In this document: positions 59,603-64,000 of the stretch, one piece after another
Numbering within the stretch: the stretch's first letter is position 1
Layout: each line of letters begins with the position of its first letter
Origin: Crossaster papposus
Taxonomy: Eukaryota > Echinodermata > Asteroidea > Velatida > Solasteridae
Assembly (NCBI GenBank): GCA_037893245.1
Contig: JBAIAA010000095.1
Span: 186,001 to 250,000, forward strand
Direction: 5' to 3'
Length of the DNA: 64,000 bases
Made by a program: the position numbers and the translations under genes
Notes under the pieces: generated by a model
Database searches by the model: none
What the model was told of the DNA's origin: nothing
Seen by the model: only the letters and a program-made list of their open reading frames with translations

Positions 59603-59928
59603 CAGGCCGGTATGCAGGATTTTTTATGGGGGGTGCAAATTTGTACTGATAGGACCAAAAAATGGAACCAAAATTGTTCAAGTGCCAGTACCGTTATTTC
59701 TACCTCAAAATACCATTACTACCCCGGAAAATGTGGACCTTATGGTAATTTGGGGGGCAAATTTGTACTGTTGGGACCAAAAATGGGACCAAATTTTTTT
59801 GTGTGCCAGTACAGTACAGTTATTTCTACATCAAAATACCATTATTTAAATGTGAACCTTTTGGTAATTTGGGGGGTGCGTACGCACCCGTCGCACCCCC
59901 CCCCCCCCCCCCCCCTGCATACGGGCCT
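59603..59928. mobile_element. CAGGCCCG-type MITE, complete, 326 bp
   Basis: Starts CAGGCCGGTATGCAGG and ends GCATACGGGCCTG. Flanks CGCTA and CACTA (5 bases, one mismatch) fit a 5-bp target duplication. Two internal units contain TTTGTACTG and GGACCAAAAA. Confidence 0.72.
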
Positions 59929-60342
59929 GCACTACTCACCATAAATTCTGACGCTTGTGTATACGTCATCCGTGGAACTACACACAGGGCCGGGGACAAT
60001 TGTTCGCGGTAAAAGCTAAAAAGCACCCTTTCATCAAGAATTTCAAGGGAGACTAAAGGAACAATAGTTGGGAAATTTGAATGTCAAGAAACTACTGAAT
60101 GCAGCTGATAATCCTCAGCTGTATGAATTTAATGGAGACAATGGAACTAGGTGTTCAATAGGCCTAATCACTGAAGCGTGATGCCACTATATAGCGTATT
60201 ATACACCTCCACTGCGTCAACGAAGCATGCTTGGCAACGTTGACGTATATTCACGTCCACCGCTGTGTATGCCATACATGACAGTCGTGTATACCTGTCC
60301 ACTGTAGTGCTACTGCTAGCGGGTAGCTTTTGGCATAAATAC

Positions 60343-60447
60343 ATGTCAACCTCAACAACGACGGTAACATTTGCAGCGGAATTAAACTGCTGTGCCGGAC
60401 GAATTAACGCGTCATCTGTGGATAGTAAACAATTTTTTCGGGCCTAG
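60343..60447 (+). CDS. Short conserved open frame MSTSTTTVTF, copy 3
   Basis: 34 residues, MSTSTTTVTFAAELNCC, then RINASSVDSKQFFRA. See 24720. Confidence 0.25.
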   Translation: MSTSTTTVTFAAELNCCAGRINASSVDSKQFFRA

Positions 60448-61292
60448 CTCGGGACGTATTCGCGTTCGTTTTTGAATCTCAGAATTTTTTGTCAAATATG
60501 TATACGTCCTGCAGCACTAGTATTATGGTTAATTTCCAGCAAAGTTTACCAAAATTACAACAACATTGGTATGGGTCAATGTTGGCAATATCTGCTACAT
60601 GTACATGTAAATAACTCACCAGTGTACGTTGTGCTACGACCCCACAATCTGCAGAAAGATCTTGTACTAAGTTGTAGTCAATTCAATTCAGACAGCCTCG
60701 CCAGAATTGTCTTATACTAGTAGTACAGCCTAATGAAGAGAAGGTGAAATGGGGCGAGTTGGTAAGGGGCAAGTCGGCCAGTTGACCTATAGCCTAGGTC
60801 AAGTAATTGTTGTCACTGTAAACCAGTTAAGCCGTGTACATTGAGGCATTAATTCTTAATCATTCTCCTCCTCTTCCCTTCCCTCCCCCCCCCCCCCCCC
60901 CCCCCAAGTCCGTCCCATGCTGCTGTGCGCCATGGTTGAATTTGGTCAACTTGTGTTAATATATAAGACACGGTCGGCCGTGAACGAACGTGGCGTATAA
61001 TTAACGCCACGTTCACCAGTCTAAATCTACACCATTCTTATAAAAGATACATTCACAAATAAAACCTGCAGTATTATACCATTACCAAGTACATCATGTA
61101 TAAGCGCATACAAACTGCAAGGTCCACCTACCTGATGAAAATTACGGAAAAGGTACGACCAAACATGCGGGAGAAGGAATCGCAACACCAAGAACGAAAC
61201 GCCGATGATGACAGCGCCCTCTATATAGTTTCTTGTTATTATACGAGTGTGATTTTTCACATGAAGCAGCAACGTCGCGTACAGAACAAAGA

Positions 61293-61600
61293 GAACAATA
61301 ATTTCATTTCATTTCATTTATTATTTCTCAGGTGAACAAGAACATGACAAAATACAATGTATAAGTAACAAAATACAATACATAGAGTACAGGACGAGAC
61401 TGATAACATCCCTGAAGGACTGATTGCCAAAAAGCGAACCTAATCACTATCTGGTGGCTCTCCCATAATGCTATCAGTTAACGACAGTTACAGTTAAACT
61501 TACAGTGATCATTTGTACAAGTTTTTGGTTATTTTTTTTTAAACAATGATAATATCCTTAGAGTACAGATAACAATTACGTGACTGGTATTTACAAAATA
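61293..61600 (-). mobile_element. LINE 3'-end fragment
   Basis: AAATG-repeat tail (TTTCATTTCATTTCATTTAT on +) and the adjoining region match the 3' part of the LINE at 13957 (AAATACAA, TAATCACTATC). Only the non-coding tail region is left. Confidence 0.7.
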
Positions 61601-61639
61601 CCACTTGGGGAAAACATAATGAGGAAATAATGACACCCG

Positions 61640-62078
61640 GCGCGAACTGGTTAATGTAATTTATCTGTGTCACATTTCGTTGTTTTCAAAATGTCAAGGT
61701 TTGACCGCAGTTAAGGGTTTAGTGAAGAATTTTAAACCAAGCTGGAGCAAAAACATGAGAACATGAATACAAACAAAACACAAAGTCTGCCAGGAATTGA
61801 TCATTAGTTTATTTTCCTCTTAAATTCCATTATTCCCCACAACTACATACAAACTTGTAATTAGAAATAAACAAACTGTGATAAGTTAAATTAATTGTTA
61901 ACAATTTAAAGGGTCTATGGAATGTGTTTTTTATTAGCTTAAATCAAAGACTATATTTAAATGAGCGATTTCCAGACTCCAGTAATATGTTATTAATTTG
62001 ATTACTAAATATGAGAAAATTATTCATAAAGTGTTTTGGGTAAAGGGCCCTGCCCCTCATTGGCATATAACATTTGCT
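61640..62078. repeat. Module alpha remnant, no THAP frame
   Basis: Begins with the lone TTAA end (61639-61654) and runs through the alpha leader as far as AAAGTGTTTTGGG and GCCCCTCATTGGCAT, where it breaks off. The THAP frame and everything to the zinc-finger fragment are deleted. Confidence 0.7.
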
Positions 62079-62146
62079 TTAACAGGCCTCGCAAACAAAT
62101 GGTTTCTCACCACTGAGTGTGAACACTCGTGTTTCTTTAGGAATCT
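62079..62146 (-). pseudogene. Single-finger remnant of an eleventh zinc-finger copy
   Basis: [11 protein letters not shown] and part of the preceding finger (NLKKHE-like) on the - strand, between the alpha remnant and the second Penelope-like element. Confidence 0.7.
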
Positions 62147-64000
62147 GTCCAACTCCCCGTACTGTGAACCAGGTACAGCTCAGCCAAGATCTCACGAAAA
62201 AGTATCGGAGGATCCGTCTCCGTGAGTTTTTTCTTGATTCCGACCCTTGTGACCCAGAACCCTTCCGTGTCAAGAGCGCATGGGTACCCCCCCCCCCCCC
62301 AAGAATCGTGTACCAGCCCTTAAACGTATGTTCAAGTTGTCAATACCCAAGTCTAACCCTAGTAAATTTCCACACAGGACCCACAGGCCCGTAAGACACT
62401 TTTTTCAAAGGGGGTGCGTTTTCAACAACAACAAAAAAGTCAAAAAAAAAAATTTTCTTCGGAAACACGCTCATTCTCTTATTTTAATGTTCCATTATGG
62501 TGTCATAGTTTACCTTTCTTGTTGGTCGGAGCACAGAAATACCGGAAGTAGTTTTTGACATGATTCTACAACAATCTTAACAACCTTCCACCACCAGTCC
62601 GTTGACGAGTTGCAGCGTGTGATCACGTGACAAAACATGGTCACGTGTGTAAATAAGTGTACAAGGAAATGAGAAAACACCGTTTATTTCCCTTCTATCC
62701 TTTTAATTCCAAGTCGTGATTTGCATAAATAGACTAAGTAACACCGTTATGTCAGATTATTGTTGCAAAACCATGTCTTAATCAGTACTAAAAATCCGGG
62801 TTAAAAATCAACTGTCGTAGCAACACTAAAGCACATGTCCGTTCGTGCATAATAAGTATGCGCAGTAGTCTGTTTGCGCATTAATGACGTCAGCCTAGCC
62901 CTTAGTTGGAACTTTGAGGAACATTGTAGCAAATGCATAAATGGTGTTAGGAAGTTACAATGGATCAAACTGTAGAGACTACTACAAACTGTAGTTGCTT
63001 AAGTCAATTAGGTTCTTTGACAAATCATTTCAGAATTGAGCAAAATCAAATGAGATCAGAGTAGCATTTTTCAGTATTGTATTCTGCTTTACTTATGTTT
63101 GAACTAGTAAGTCACACAGTATTGGTATAGGTATTCTTGTTTACTACAAGCTAGCCTACTATTATTTGAAACTAAGAAAAACGCAATTTTTACCTTAAAA
63201 AAAAAACAAAAAAAACCAAAGATTTTCAAAGGGGGGGCGTTCGCAACCGTCGCCCCCCCCCATCTGACGGGCCTGACCCATGATAACCTCCCCAGAGAAG
63301 AGCGCCTTGCACTTACTGCTTTGCGTTCTCGTAATGACATCAAGCCAGCTGATAAAGGCTCAGCCGTGGTCATCATGGATCGTCAGCAGTACATCGACGA
63401 GGCCCACGGCCAGTTGGACAACCGTACTAACTATATCTGCCTCGACTCTGATCCCACAGGTACATTTTTTCGAGAGAGACAGCAGTTGCTTGATGACATG
63501 CGATCACGTCACCAACTGTCAAAGAAAGCTCACAAATTTCTTTTACCAACTGACTGTAGAACTGCTAGGTTCTATCTTCTAAGATTCACAAGACTGGTAA
63601 CCCTGGTAGGCCCATCGTCTCGGGTAATGGGTCACCCACGTAACACATCTCCCTGTTTATTGGCAGTTTTCTTAAACCCCTTGTTGTCCCTAGGATTCCA
63701 TCATACATCCGCGACACCCCAGACTTCCTGTGCAAGCTCGAAGGAATCAAGGACCAGATTCCCAGAACGGCCACCATTGGGACTTTTTATGTCTCATCCT
63801 TGTACGCCAACATACCACATGAAGAAGGTATTCTTGCCTGTTTCATTACTATAGCTAGGGCAGGACGCACGACCCCTCCCATAACTGACATTCGCGCCCT
63901 CATGAAACTTGTACTCACAAATTAATTTTTACTTCCTAGAAAAGCACTATCTACAGATATATGGCACTGCAATGGGTACTCGCATGGCACCCTCCTTTGC
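62147..64000 (+). mobile_element. Penelope-like retroelement fossil, copy 2, running off the window
   Basis: Same 5' boundary and parts as copy 1 (N-terminal region, KPADKGSAVVIMDRQQYI). It is interrupted by a CAGGCCCG DNA transposon at 62394-63275. It is broken, with several disruptions, and continues past the right edge of the window. Confidence 0.83.
62394..63275. mobile_element. CAGGCCCG-ended DNA transposon with perfect 5-bp TSD
   Basis: 882 bp; ends CAGGCCCGTAAGACAC and ATCTGACGGGCCTG; flanks ACCCA (62389-62393) and ACCCA (63276-63280). The uninterrupted site is in the sister element at 55960. About 0.5 kb is the inverse of 12500-13138 in the 2.2-kb relative, but the middle differs. 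No transposase frame. Confidence 0.85.

Larger units (their letters stand above)
59139..61292. repeat. Module delta, copy 6
   Basis: The fullest delta: TTAACCATCGAGGGCC (59395), CAGGCCCG MITE (59603-59928), short frame (60343-60447), C run (about 60887-60905) and the segment also found at 39890-40190. No other gene. Confidence 0.65.

Overview
The window is animal nuclear DNA, most likely from a marine invertebrate. C2H2 zinc-finger arrays with TGEKP linkers, a THAP-type zinc-knuckle start, LINE and Penelope-like retroelements, many short inverted-repeat transposons, introns-free finger exons and very AT-rich spacers all point to a metazoan. The exact phylum cannot be read from the sequence; no bacterial operon or ribosome-binding-site organisation is present.

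The backbone is a tandem array of about ten diverged modules, each roughly 4-8 kb. A module reads, left to right: (alpha) a conserved 0.8-1.3 kb segment holding, on the + strand, the first half of a THAP domain; then one long C2H2 exon on the - strand (8 to 22 fingers); then the 5' flank of that zinc-finger gene. Two gene types occur. Type A (1049-2704, 6912-8501, 16581-17744, 27850-29769) starts MDTEG and has flank 'gamma'. Type B (9122-9868, 21577-23734, 36448-38373, 47731-48891, 53108-54944, 58124-59138) starts MDTRR or MDTRT and has flank 'delta'. Most copies end at one shared stop codon (C-terminus SEKPFVC). Several arrays are intact (9122, 16581, 27850, 36448, 47731); others are truncated, frameshifted or split. 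A last remnant is at 62079-62146.

Transposons fill the array. A 200-234 bp family that inserts at TTAA, with ends CCAGTTCGCGCC, occurs at least eight times, and sibling modules give the matching empty sites. TTAA also lies in nearly every finger, across the Leu-Lys codons of the recognition helix. At one homologous finger the window shows a filled site (23229-23462), a small footprint (38268-38273) and an untouched site (54840). Other layers are CAGGCCCG-ended elements with 5-bp target duplications (10946-13138, 59603-59928, 62394-63275), a GTCAGAC-ended element (13223-13918), a LINE 3' end (13957-15190), a 3-kb composite insertion with satellite and hairpin (31545-34560), a nested stack at 38989-46387 that includes an LTR-retrotransposon fossil fragment, an element with repeated subterminal motifs (50542-51473), and two Penelope-like fossils (55738-57880 and 62147-64000).

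The zinc-finger genes are expected to encode nuclear sequence-specific DNA-binding proteins. Their fingers are almost identical outside the DNA-contact positions, the pattern of a recently expanded, homogenising family. Whether they restrain the transposons around them is a hypothesis only. Coordinates of coding regions start at the conserved ATG (MDT) with context AAAATGG; the frame extends further upstream in type B but is closed by a stop in type A.
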